This document shows positions 53,095 through 64,000 of a DNA stretch of 64,000 nucleotides, piece after piece. Position numbers and translations under genes: made by a program. The notes below the pieces were generated by a model. It searched no databases. It saw nothing but the letters and a program-made list of their open reading frames with translations, and was not told the DNA's origin. Origin of the DNA: Strigops habroptila (Eukaryota > Chordata > Aves > Psittaciformes > Psittacidae); contig NC_044284.2 in assembly GCF_004027225.2 (NCBI RefSeq), forward strand, positions 11,822,501 through 11,886,500, in the 5' to 3' direction. Position 1 is the first letter of the stretch, and every line of letters starts with the position of its first letter.

Positions 53095-54427
53095 GATGCC
53101 CGCTTTTGTTTCTGCTTCCAGATACCTGCAAACAGACCAGCAAGTTCTCCTAGTAACATGTGGCCTGGTGTCTTTGTTTGGTGAATACAACATGGACAGC
53201 CATCAGGAATTGCTTGGAAGATCCTGGATCCTTCAAAGCGCTGAGGGATCTGGTCTAATGTGAAAGCCACTGTAATATATACAGGTCTTTCAGTGCCAAA
53301 GCTCTGCCGGCGCTGCAGGCTTCAGAGATTTCAAGACAAAGTCTTGGGTTGTGAGGGATCACTCTAATCTCTCAGAGGTCTCTGGCAAAGAAACAAGACC
53401 AACCGAAAAGAAATAGCAAAGCCTGTTCCCCAGGTGAGCGGAGATGTATTTCGTTGTTCAAAGGCTTCTGATAAGGTGACCGAGATTAAAGAACAAATAA
53501 GCGTATGGTTAGGGCCAAAGTCCCAACGCAAGCCAGAAAGCATACAAAGCCAGAAGCAAAGAGGCACTTCTCACCTAAACCTGAACACTGTTCTTCAGCC
53601 TTCATGCTCCAGATGAGCTCTGCTTGGTCCCTTCTGGGAGAAGGTCTCCATGCCGGTGGAATCCCAGTAGCCACAGCATGTCAGCACTGGTCCTGCTGTC
53701 CTCACTTTGCTCCTGACTTCCCAGCCAGACACATTTGGTCCCGTTGGCCTTGAGCATCCTTTGAAAGGGAGCTGCTATTGATGGGCATGTCGCTGCAGAG
53801 CATACTGACTACCATGTCTCAGGAGAGCTGTTGAAGTTATTAGAAATGAATTCAATGGACATGCCTCACTGGCTCCAAAGTGTCACATTAACTACATATC
53901 AGTTCAGGTAGGCACTAATGGACCGGTGGCTGCCCAGGAGCGGAAGGGGAGGCCAGACGTGTGATAGATTTCAAAATGACTTGCAAAGCAAACTCTGGCC
54001 TTGCTGATAATGTGGAATGCTGGATTTCCTGGGGAAAGTAATCTAGAAATTATTGTGGGTCATTTTATGAATAGGTCTGTCTGGAAACTGGTCTGAAAAG
54101 CAAACAGCAAAGCTGCACAAAGAGTTTTCTGGGGATGGGCAGGAAAGCTTCTCCCTCTCTGAATTTTCTCTCCATGAGGGGTTTTGTGGGAACAATTGCA
54201 GACCCAGGAAATCAGGATGTCCCAGACCCTGATTTCCCCAATCTGTCACTGCGTCCGGGGCTGGCCTGCTCCTGAGGAGTCATACACAAACCTCTTGTCT
54301 TTCCATCCTCCTTGGAGATCCAGCAAGCTCCAGGCTGCCAGGGTACAAATAACATGGCAAGACTGACCATGTATAGGCAAAAAATGAGGAAGCTAGGACC
54401 TTGCTTAAGCAAAGTTTGCACTCACAA

Positions 54428-54458
<31 letters not shown>

Positions 54459-57000
54459 AGCAAAGAATAAAAGAGGGTGGAAAAGACAAGACAAAGCAAT
54501 GTGAGCAGAGACAGCCCTACCAGCCTCAGCAGTGCGCAGGACTTGGCTGTGCTCGTCTCTTGCTGGGGTCAGGACAATGAACTGTGGCATTGCTCAAAGG
54601 TATGGGTTTATACACCAGCTCAGGTTGTACTTTTGTGCCTGTAAAGAGGCAGATCTCCAGCCTCTGCCACAACTCATCCCAACAGGGTAGGAGGAGGCAG
54701 CAGCACTGGGTGCTAAGGACCCGAACCAAAAGGGAGGGTGGGTTTAGGGGTTTCCTGGTGGGCTGCTGTAAGCGTGCAATGTGGAACATGGGCTGGCAAC
54801 GTGGGCAGCAGAGACCAGACAGTGGGAAACAGGACCTTGTGGTCACCCCCAGTGAGGAATGAGACCCAGTCCAACATCAGACGTGCCTTGCCTGGCTTAT
54901 CCCAGTGGCAACAATCAACTTCTAGGTCCTCAAAGTCTAGCTGCCTGCACAGGGCAAAGCCACAACAGTCGCAAGCCAGAAGACTCTGGCTTCAGGTACC
55001 TGGGCTCCCACTGCAGATGCAGCCAGTGCAACCTCTGGTCCTCCCTTGTAGGAGGCTCCTCAGCCCCTCTAACTAGCTGGGCTTCTTTGGAGGTCTGCCC
55101 CACCATCACAGCATTGCCAAAAGGTCCACAATGCAGTTACAAGGTTAACAGAAACAGCCCAAGAGAGCTGCTGAAGTCCTGCAGGTGTGGCCTCCAACAC
55201 AAGAAGCACGCAGGCAGATGAGAGCATATGCTATGCTTCACATCACCAGATCCCAGCAGGATCAGACAACTTTGCCTTTTGAGTTTCTCTTCCACAGATG
55301 CGTCAGGTCATGCCCAAGAAAGAGGTTGCCAGGCAGCAGACAGGAATACAGGTGATCCTGACCAGGATTATGAGGTCCCCATGGACAAATAGACTTGTCC
55401 TTAGGAAAATCAGTGAGCTGAGCAGCAGCAAATCCCACAAGTGACAATCGAGCAAAAGGAGATAACCAAAGAGGAGCAAGATCAAGCCTGTCTGGGCATT
55501 CTCATGTTGAAGAGTATCTGGATGCTCCCAGATGTTCCCAAGCAAGGGTGGCCCATGCCTTGCAGCAATAGGATGTCCCCATATAAGGTCCAGCTTGGGG
55601 GATGCTCACAGAGCCCTCAGCCACCTACCCATATCACCGTGCCCTCCCCCAGATTGCATGTGCCATGGTTGCCCAGAGAGAAGGAGAGGGGAGAAACACC
55701 AAACCTCAGTCCCAACAGCAGAGAGGGATTTGATGCCTGCAAATGGGGAGCTCACCCATGGCTCTCACCCAGACCCAGGCTCCCAGATAAGCTGCCAGCC
55801 GAGGTCAATAGCAGGGACACAGGATGGGTGGAGAACACCACAGCCCCACAGCAAACTTGTGGTTTCGATGAGGTGGACAGGGAGAGGCAGTGCCTGCTTG
55901 TGCTAGGGTGAGGGGAACGGCTGCCTGCTTGCCTGTGAGGTCAGGGCCAGGAGGAAGCTGGGCCCTTTTGTCCCTCAAGAAAGCCAAGATCTGGTCTGGA
56001 AGTGACTTATCTACCTAGTGTGCATTTCCTGAGACCCATGGGCATGGGTGAGGGGAAAGCAGCATCACCGGGGTCCTCTCCATCGGCGCCAGGAGACACA
56101 TGGGGAAACTGGTCCCACCGAATGGGTGTTGCACAGCCCAAGCCACTGGTCCTCATGGCACATGTAACAGCCACACGTCCTCTGTCTCCATCACTGCCCC
56201 AGGAGTCTGGTGCCCAAACAAGAGAAACACGTGGTCCTGCTACTTGGGCTTAGGGCTCCTGGTAGCAGGACCAACCATGGCTGGGATGAGCCTCAAAGGG
56301 GAAGAATGTGGAGGAAAAGCCTGGTCAAAGGGATGACTGTAGACCTGGAGCAGCAAGTATGGCAAGGAAGAGTAAAGGAGGGATCTGGGGATTGCTGTAG
56401 CCCCAGCCCAGGGTGGATGGGGCCAGGCTGCACTGGAGAGGATTAGCTCCATGCCATGCAGGTGTGACCCAGACTGTGCAAAGTCTCAGCAGCACAGACC
56501 TAAACACTCTATCAACACAGGGATTATCAAAAGCTAAACACTCATGACCAAACCATCTCTGACCTCAGCTTTGTCAAGAAGTAAAAGCAGAGTGCAAGAA
56601 GGGGAAAAAAGGGACAGCCACAAAGAGCAGAGCAGGAGGACACGAGGGGTCAAAGCAGAACATCAACAGCCATGGGTGACACCAAGGAGTAAGGCGGGGA
56701 TGCAGATACTGGTGGCACGGCTACCCCTGCACCATCCACAGCCTGCCCACCCTCTACCTGACGTGGCAGATGTTTTGGAGGAGGTCCTTACTGCCAGCAG
56801 CTCTCGAGGCCGGGGCCATGTAACTGTGCCATTCACTGGAGCAGAGGCTGGTCACTCCCTGGGGCAGGCATCGGGGAGCAGGGCACCGGTGGGAAGGTCC
56901 TCTCCGGGGAGGGGCCGCCTGCCGCAGGCACACAAGCCAGGCTCCGGGTGTTTGCTTTCCATTCTCCCAGTGTGCCGATAACCACGCGCTCCTCAGCCGA
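53095..57000. other. Intergenic / upstream of GAL3ST2-like gene, no gene seen
   Basis: About 3.9 kb with a (CAAT)n microsatellite at 54429-54459 and otherwise unique sequence. The last kilobase is the presumptive promoter or 5' non-coding part of the GAL3ST2-like gene. No TATA box or 5' exon could be fixed. Confidence 0.5.
54429..54459 (+). repeat. (CAAT)n microsatellite
   Basis: About seven tandem tetranucleotide units (caat caac caat caat ...), with one variant unit. Confidence 0.85.
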
Positions 57001-57014
57001 GGCTCCAGCTCACC

Positions 57015-60000
57015 ATGTTCAAAGTCAGGAGATACTTGATCGCGTAAGTGGATTTTTAGCTTATTTATCTGTTTAAGTAAAATACTACTTCATTAAGTAA
57101 AATTCTATTTCCATCCTACCTGCAGGTCATGTCCTTATAGGTCCCTCTGTGCTGGGAAACGGTTGGAGATTGAAGCAATGATGGCAATGGGCAGAGGAGT
57201 GCTTCTGCTCCACATAAATGCTGGGAGGTCTGGGTTGATGGGGCTCTCTCTTCTCATTAAGCTCCAAGGACAGCACTGCTCCCCCCTGCATGCTAGGCAG
57301 GAAAATAGCATAGAATCATAGAATGGGTTGCACTGGAAGGGACCTTAAAGCTCATCCAGTTCCAACCTCCTGCCACTGGCAGGGACACCTTCCACTAGAG
57401 CAGGTTGCTCCAAGCCCCTGTGTCCAACCTGGCCTTGAACACTGCCAGGGATGGGGCAGCCACAGCTTCTCTGGGCAACCTGTGCCAGCGCCTCAGCACC
57501 CTCACAGGGAAGAACTTCTTCCTAATCTAAATCTCCCCTCTATTAGTTTAAAGCCATTCCCCCTTGTATCTTTTGTAAGGCCTGATACCACAAAGGAAGA
57601 ATAATGCAAAGACCTTGGAGGGCAAATAGGATGGTGACCCCTCCTGCCTTGGGTCAGGCGAGGGCTCACCACTCTCAGCTCTGCACACTCACCTGCAGAG
57701 TAGATGAGGCGAACCAATGAATGCATCTTAGAGTAAGGTACACTCTTCCACAGCCTCTATTTTGGAGAGGAGGGACAAGGAGCAGAGAAGGACAAGGTCT
57801 GACTTCATGGCAGTGTCCTTTTGCTGGGTTTTTGCGCTTCAGGGCAGGACAGCCTTTCCACACATCACATCTGCAGCCACAGCTGGAGCAGGTGGCAATC
57901 ACCTCCAATGGCAGGCATTGGAGAGCAGGGAAAACAAAGATGCACTGTCATTGTTTATAAAGATATAGTGCCAATATTTCCAGGCCGGAGGAAATGCAAG
58001 TGATGCCTGTTCCTGCAGCTGAAGAGGGAGCTGAGGCTGCTCTGGTGAGGCGTCCCTGGGCAGCCAAGGCACTGTGAGGTTATCGCTGTTTGCCTTGCAG
58101 TGTGATATTCATGTCCCAGCTGGAAATTTCCACTAGGCTACACTGCTCGAGCGCAGCTCTGAGGTGCACTGATTATCACTGCTTCTGCCACCCGTGGAAA
58201 CATCACCTTACCTTAAAAAAGAATCCAGTTAAAAAGCCTCAAGGCATCTTTCCCATCTGCCTCACATGTGTTCTACCCACTAATGGCCTACAACATCTGC
58301 TTCCTTGCAGGAAGGTGAAAGCAATATACAGATGCCAAACAGGTGGACTCTGGATCTTCCTCAGCCTCCTCATCCTCCTCTTGGTCATGCTTCAAGCTGC
58401 AGAGAAGCTGCAGCCTGCCAGGTAGGTTGCAAGCAGGATTGCAAACCTGCACCTCATCCTCCAGCCTTTCACTGACCACTGATGTGGGCTCAAAACTGCC
58501 CTTCCGTAAAACACCCTGTCTTCTTTAAAATCAGCGTCTCTTTACACAGGAGGGGAAAATCTATGATTCTACGATTCTCTTCTTGCACCCAAGGCAACCT
58601 CCCAGGGCAGTGCCCAAGTCCTACACCCACCAGCAATAACCACCCCCCCCAAGAAAGATGGGGGAACATGGTTTGGGCTGCCTGCAGGGGGTTCATTGGG
58701 CTGCAGAGGAGCTGCCCTCTTTCCATCCTTTGCATCTCAGACTCGTGTCCTCCCTGTTACAGAAGCTGCCAATGTGAGCTGGAGCGTGCCCTGCAGCAGA
58801 CCACAGACCATGGCCAGAAGCAGCGGAGTGATGCCCTCCAGACCCCCGACCTGCTGTGGGAGGACGGTTCCCTGTCCTCGCAGAGGAAACCTGTGCCAGA
58901 CACCACTTCAATTGAGGGCATGCAGGACACTTTTCAGATACAACCATACCTCAGCCAGGAGACCCCGCTGGAAGCCAGCCCAGGCAGCCAAGAGGAACAC
59001 TGGACTTCGCCACCTGTGGAGAGCAGCAAGAAGGTGAAAGCCCACCTTTCACTCACGAGGCTGAAATCCCAGCTTCCTGGCTTGAGAAAAGCAACCAGAA
59101 AGGGTCCTTCTCCAAGTCTTCCTGGAAGAATCTCCACAGTTTTGGGAGATGCTGGTGCTGTCACCAGCAAGTTTGTAATCTTTGCAAACAGGATGACCAC
59201 AAAGGAGCACAGGAGAATGTTGCCACCAGGAATGACACAGGTGGTGGTACAGAGCCAGCCTCAGCCTCAAGCCGTAGATTCCCCCCACGACCAGTTGGGC
59301 AGCTCGCTTAAATACATCATACCAAATCCAGCTCAACCTCCACAGACAGAGGACTTCCACAAGACACACCCGGAGAGGGGATTATTCCCAAGCCAGACAG
59401 AAGTCCCCAAGGTTGAGGAGGTGACACTGGGAGACCAGTGGGGCAGAAGAGTCTCCTCTCAAGGGGAGAGATGTAAGCCCAAGAGAGACATTGTTTTCCT
59501 GAAGGTCCACAAGAGCGCCAGCAGCACCGTCATGAACATCCTCTTCCGCTTCGGCGAGACACACAACCTCACCTTCGCTTTCCCCATCGGAGGGGGCAAC
59601 CAGCTCTTCTACCCGCGCCACTTCTTGGCCAACTTCGTGCAGGGCTTCTCCCCCTGGAGCCCTCAGCGGTTCAACATCCTCTGCCACCACATGCGGTTCC
59701 TGCAGCCAGAGGTATGGGCACAGCCGTGATGCCTTGGGAGGGGGGAATGGGGAAGGGAGAGAGAAGCTGGTGGGGAGCAAAGTAGGACACCCGTAGAGCA
59801 TGTAAACTTTTCAGGGATGGAGCTAAAGATAGACAGGATTGTACCTTGCATGTTATGGGCATCTCTGGAGAGCTTCTGTAAACAGGTCTGATGAATCATT
59901 GTGCTGTAACCCGAGACAAGCCAGGAGACAGCAACTACAGCAGTCAGCAATATCATCTTGTTCTTGTCTTGTGGGCCCTTGGAGATGTCTTATTCCCTGG

Positions 60001-61247
60001 ACAGGCCCAAGGGGTACCAGCTGCAAGAGGAAAACGCCTTCAGCACATCAACTCGGGTCAGCTGTGCCCAGCATCCACCCTTCTGGATGCCACTTGAGGA
60101 CACGCTGATCTGGGGAAAAGCAAGGAGTTAGAACATAACTCAAGCCCAGGCAGGCCACCCAGCTGTGGCAGCACATAGTGAGGAGCTCTGGTCACTACAC
60201 TCCCTATGTACCTCTTCTGGGGCTCCCCACAACTGGCACAAATGCTCCTTTGGTGAGCTGCACCCTGAAACCCTCCCCAGCACCCCTCATCTCCAACCCC
60301 AGCAAGCGTTTCTGCTTTCAGAGCACAGGACTGCGAGCATGTCCCTTCTCCCCACCCCACCTTTAAAACCTCCTTTTTCTCCTCTGCAGGTGCAGAAAGT
60401 GGTGTCCAGCTCAGCTGTCTACTTCTCCATCCTGAGGAACCCCGTGCAGCTCATGGAGTCCGCCTTCGTGTACTACAAGGGCACATCGGCTTTCTCCCGT
60501 GCCCACAGCCTGGAGGAGTTCCTCAGCCAGCCCTACCATTACTACAACCCCACAAACAGCGACAGCCACTATGCCAAGAACCTCATGACATTCGACTTTG
60601 GCTTCAATCCCGATGGAGAGGTCTCTGCTCAGCGGGTGCAACTCATGCTGAAGGCCATTGAGGCATCCTTTGACTTGCTCCTCATCTCTGAGTACTTTGA
60701 TGAGTCCATGGTGCTGCTGAAGGAGATGTTGTGCTGGGACCTGGACAGTGTTGTCTCCTTCCCACTCAACATCAGGGACAGCAGCACCAAGTCGCCCCTG
60801 CCAGACACCATTGTGGAGAAGATAAAGGACTGGAACAGGCTGGACTGGGAAATATACATCTACTTCAACAGGACCTTCTGGGAAAGGATTGACAGGGACA
60901 TTGGCAGGGAACGCATGCAGCAGGAAGTAAAGGCGCTTCGGGACAGGCAGGCAGAGCTGGCGAGGACCTGCCTGCAAGGGACAGGCAGCGTGGCCCCAAA
61001 GGACATCAAAGACTCTTCCCTGCGGCCACTGCAACACGGCAATGCCATGATCTTGGGCTATAACCTCAGGCAGGGCTTGGATAAGGAGATGGAGCACACG
61101 TGCCGGCGGCTGGTGACCCCAGAGCTGCAGTACAGCAGCATCCTCTACAAGAAGCAGTTTGCCCAGCAGCAGCCTCAGACCCAGCAGCCCAGTCCATCCC
61201 AGCAGGACAATGTCCTGCGGCACAGGCTGGAGGGCACCCAAAACTGA
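57015..61247 (+). CDS. GAL3ST2: Galactose-3-O-sulfotransferase, GAL3ST2-like, long stem
   Basis: A Golgi type II enzyme transferring sulfate from PAPS to C3 of galactose on glycans. Exons: 57015-57043, 58311-58421, 58763-59711, 60390-61247 (TGA 61245-61247). Phases agree: 1947 nt, 648 aa. Residues 1-22 form a basic cytoplasmic tail, 23-39 a signal anchor (LWIFLSLLILLLVML), about 41-287 a polar, Pro/Gln/Ser-rich stem, and 288-648 the catalytic domain. The PAPS loop is VFLKVHKSASST (291-302); the 3'-phosphate motif is YFSILRNP (374-381). Further family landmarks are YFDES, WNRLDW, ILGYNL and TPELQY. Best resemblance by eye is to GAL3ST2 (ETHNL, AKNLMTFDFGFNP), with GAL3ST4 second. Human GAL3ST2 is about 398 aa, so the stem is about 235 residues longer. 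Exon 1 is the least certain part. Confidence 0.85.
57309..57595 (-). repeat. CR1 LINE 3' fragment
   Basis: Opens with 'catagaatcatagaatggg' and 'ggaccttaaagctcatccag' and runs through 'gccttgaacactgccaggga' and 'cctcagcaccctcacaggga'. This is the reverse complement of a CR1 3' end. It is well preserved, so relatively young among the copies here. It lies in intron 1 of the GAL3ST2-like gene. Confidence 0.92.
58763..59711 (+). other. GAL3ST2: GAL3ST2-like exon 3: stem region and PAPS-binding loop
   Basis: A 949-nt exon. Its first about 720 nt (58763-59483) encode about 240 stem residues that I cannot match to other family members; the rest encodes the start of the catalytic domain. The open frame continues without a stop from exon start to donor, and even about 280 nt into the upstream intron, which supports real coding use. 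An acceptor at 58761-58762 gives the phase required by exon 2. Confidence 0.75.
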
Positions 61248-61740
61248 GCCTCCTTGTCCCCTCCAGGCATCGTTCTCCAGCTGCCTTTGCCAAGGACAGC
61301 GAGGCATTTGCCCACCAGAGCCCTTGGTCACCTCTGTCTGTGCAACACTGTGTACCTGGGTGCTACTGGTGCGGAGCAGGACAAGCTGCAACAAGGGGTT
61401 CCAGGGGTTCAACATGACACGACTCTTCCAGGGTAGGTCCTGAGCAAACAGGGCAAAACCCCCGACTGGCAGCTGAACCCTTGGAGGAGGCGATGCAGGG
61501 CATTGTGCTGCATAGCACTGACTCCAGCAGTGAGGAGCAGAACCAGGAGGGCAACCCAAATGTTCAGTCCTGCGCTGGAGATCACAGCAGCGCAGGACCA
61601 AGCTGTAAATCAGAGCTGTGGAGCTTGATTTACAGCTTGGGAACAAGTCTGTCTGTCCAGCTGCGGCTCTCCTCCACTGCGCCTTCATGCTACTGTTGTG
61701 GAAAAGCAGCCTTTTAATTAAAAATAACAATGCTCGCCAT
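61248..61740 (+). other. GAL3ST2: GAL3ST2-like 3' UTR
   Basis: Non-coding sequence follows the TGA up to an ATTAAA hexamer at 61717-61722. The end is inferred. Confidence 0.55.
61717..61722 (+). terminator. GAL3ST2: Probable poly(A) signal ATTAAA of GAL3ST2-like gene
   Basis: A common variant hexamer in an A/T-rich context, 470 nt after the stop codon. No AATAAA is nearer. Confidence 0.5.
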
Positions 61741-61744
61741 CACT

Positions 61745-64000
61745 CCTATGAAGTTCCCCACAACTACATCAGTCTGCCCAGCAGACAATCTCCCCAGCAG
61801 CCCAAGAAACAGACCTCAAACATCTGAAAATGTCCTGGGGAAAAAGAAGATTAAAAATCAGCATTTTTTCCCCTGGCTCTGTGGTTCAGCTGCCTTCAGA
61901 TGCTGCACTCCTACACTTCATCTATAGGCTCAGCACCCTACCCTGGAGCTCATGCCAACCCCACGGTGTTAGACTGCAAGTTGAATACCCCTGCATGTGG
62001 GAGATGTCTCGTGAGCATCTCTGCAGCCTGACATCCTGACCCACCGCTTTGGAGCTGGCTGTAGGAATATTCTGTGCCGAGGGCACAATACAAGAATGGG
62101 CCGTGGTGGGTTTGTCAGCCGTACTTTTCACATCCTACACTTACTCTCGAATCAAAAGCAGAGCCAGCAAATCAGTTTGGATAAACAGAAGCCTCATCTC
62201 GGGATCTTCAGCATGCTTCCCAAACCAGAAGAGGTTCAGAAAACATTGACAAGAGGATCTGAGCATCCCAGGCTCTCCCTTGGCCAGCATCAGAGCATCA
62301 AAGGTTTCAGTTTCCACCCAAAGGCGCTTTGTCTCCTGCTCACAGTTTAACCAGGATAAGAAACAGACCACACTCTCACTGCCCTTCCCCAGAAGGGACT
62401 GGGCAATGCTGAGCATCCACTCCTGCACAATGCAGGGAGCTTGTTTTGGGAATGTCTGCCAAATAGGTTTTGGGGTGGTGTTTGTTCCATAAAGTTTCAT
62501 CTCTGAGTCATGTCAGCAGAACACTGCGTTATGGTCCCTTCCCTCATTTCTCCTGTTGGGACATGGTATGGTCTTATGGTTTGCAGAGGTCCAGCTCCCC
62601 TTTGGGTTCCTTGGCAGTCTGCAGTTCACCCCAGAGGGCAATCCCACACACAGGAAAGGGAGACGGGCAGCCCAAAGTCAGCATAGCCAGTCTGTCCCCA
62701 CCCAAACCCCACAAAGGACATAAGCAGGGTTGCAGGGAGGAGCAGAGCTGACACCCAGGTACCAAACCTGCATCCGACACCTTCACTCTGGATTTTAATC
62801 AGGTGCCACTTCCCGATTCAGTGTTTGCACCTCAGTAAATAGAAGCAGATCTTTGCTTGAGCACCTGCTAAGGTGACCCAGAGCAGGGACACTTGTACGA
62901 CCAAGAGCATCCCCAACCACGCACACTCACATGAAAAACACAGACTGCCCAAAAAGCTGTGATGCATCAAGAATACATTCAACTCAGGAACTTGCTGCCC
63001 AGAGAGGTCCTGCAAAATTGACTGTTTTCTGCAAAATGCAGGAGCTGGCCATTTTTGGCAGGGGAGACCTCCGGGCAGCAGCTCAGTACCCAGCCATACC
63101 CAGCAGCCATGCTCCAGGGATCCTGCACATTGGATTGCTCCAGCCCCTGCTCTTGGCTGTGGAGAGAAGCCCAAATTTAGATTAGACATCAGGAAAAATT
63201 CTTCCCTGTGAGGGTGCTGAGGCACTGGCACAGGGTGCCCAGAGAAGCTGTGGCTGCCCCATCCCTGGCAGTGTCCAAGGCCAGGTTGGACACAGGGGCT
63301 TGGAGCAACCTGCTCTAGTGGAAGGTGTACCTGCCCGTGGCAGGGGGCTGGAACTGGATGAGCTTTAAGGTCCCTTCAGCCCAAACCAGTCTGTGATTCT
63401 GTGACTCTCCGCAGTGTCTCAGATGGTATCAGATGTGTTGATCACCCCCCACAGAGCTCACAGCAGCGACATCACCCAAGTGCCAATCACAACATTTATT
63501 TTTATTGTGATTTCCATAAACTGCAATTTCACCTTCAAGAATATTTCACGTGGACACAGAGAGGAGTCGGGGATGCACTTGCTCACCCACACCAGCACGT
63601 ACTGGCTGCCCGGGTCTTGTTTTTAACCACACACACTTTTTGCGCTATATCTTGATGCCTTACAGCACACAAAACTCAGGCTAAGCACCATGTCCACAGG
63701 GGAGCAGGGTCTCCTCCAGCCGGTGAACTCCTTTGCCCTGGAGCATTTTTAATTCCTCTCCAAGAACTGCCAGGTTGAGCCTGTTCAATTCAAGGATCTC
63801 AGTTTAACTCAAAGAACACCAATTTTTGACCAATATCCATTTAGTAACTCGAAAGATCAAGCCCGCTTCCTCCTCATCCTAAGTTTCCAAGGCAGTTACT
63901 GGTTTACACTTTGTTTTTATGGCTGCAAGTCGGGTTATTTCAAGCACTGCATGATGCAATGGAGTTGCATCAAGCCTGCCCACGGGATGGTCCTGACTTT
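61745..64000. other. Right flank, no gene recognised
   Basis: About 2.2 kb with one CR1 3' end (63160-63408) and otherwise unique sequence. The open frames present are short and without recognisable similarity. Confidence 0.5.
63160..63408 (+). repeat. CR1 LINE 3' fragment
   Basis: Contains 'attagacatcaggaaaaatt', 'gtgagggtgctgaggcactg', 'ccctggcagtgtccaaggcc' and 'aggggcttggagcaacctg', and ends 'ctgtgattctgtgact', the standard CR1 terminal repeat. It is very similar to the copy in inverse orientation at 57309-57595. Confidence 0.92.

Noticed and set aside
60411-61730. 439-codon open frame on the minus strand
   Set aside because: It lies antisense to the GAL3ST2-like exon 4 and its 3' UTR. 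The sense strand has clear family motifs, and the antisense protein matches nothing I know.

Overview
This is a vertebrate nuclear window and almost certainly a bird. It carries an ovotransferrin-type transferrin gene whose protein aligns throughout with hen ovotransferrin. It also has compact introns and about eleven fragments of the avian/reptilian LINE CR1, with no mammalian-type SINEs. The protein differs from hen ovotransferrin at many positions, which points to a bird outside the immediate chicken lineage. I cannot name the species.

Four intron-containing host genes were reconstructed by translating both strands and matching splice sites and phases. (1) Positions 2363-13307, + strand: the last eleven coding exons of SLCO2A1, the prostaglandin transporter. 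Its 5' part lies left of the window. (2) Positions 16093-23116, - strand: a complete seven-exon SRPRB, the signal recognition particle receptor beta subunit (258 aa), starting in a CpG-rich promoter. It is tail-to-tail with SLCO2A1. (3) Positions 24707-38859, - strand: a complete 17-exon TF (ovotransferrin/serum transferrin, 706-aa precursor) with TATA box, poly(A) signal and all iron ligands in both lobes. (4) Positions 57015-61722, + strand: a four-exon galactose-3-O-sulfotransferase of GAL3ST2 type, predicted at 648 aa with an unusually long stem.

The order SLCO2A1-SRPRB-TF matches the human 3q22 block read in reverse, but RAB6B, which lies between SLCO2A1 and SRPRB in mammals, is not visible here. 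About 18 kb between the divergently transcribed TF and GAL3ST2-like genes hold CR1 copies, short microsatellites and no gene I can support. About 2.2 kb right of the GAL3ST2-like gene hold one CR1 3' end. The genes are not a functional operon. They serve prostaglandin uptake, ER protein targeting, iron binding in plasma and egg white, and glycan sulfation in the Golgi.

The points most worth a second look are the roughly 245-residue stem of the sulfotransferase and its altered PAPS loop; a lysine-lysine pair in the transferrin C-lobe where the hen has glutamine-lysine; a transferrin microexon with two competing acceptors; a compact TF promoter cluster; and the missing RAB6B. No RNA gene, CRISPR, recent DNA transposon or recognisable retroviral element was found.
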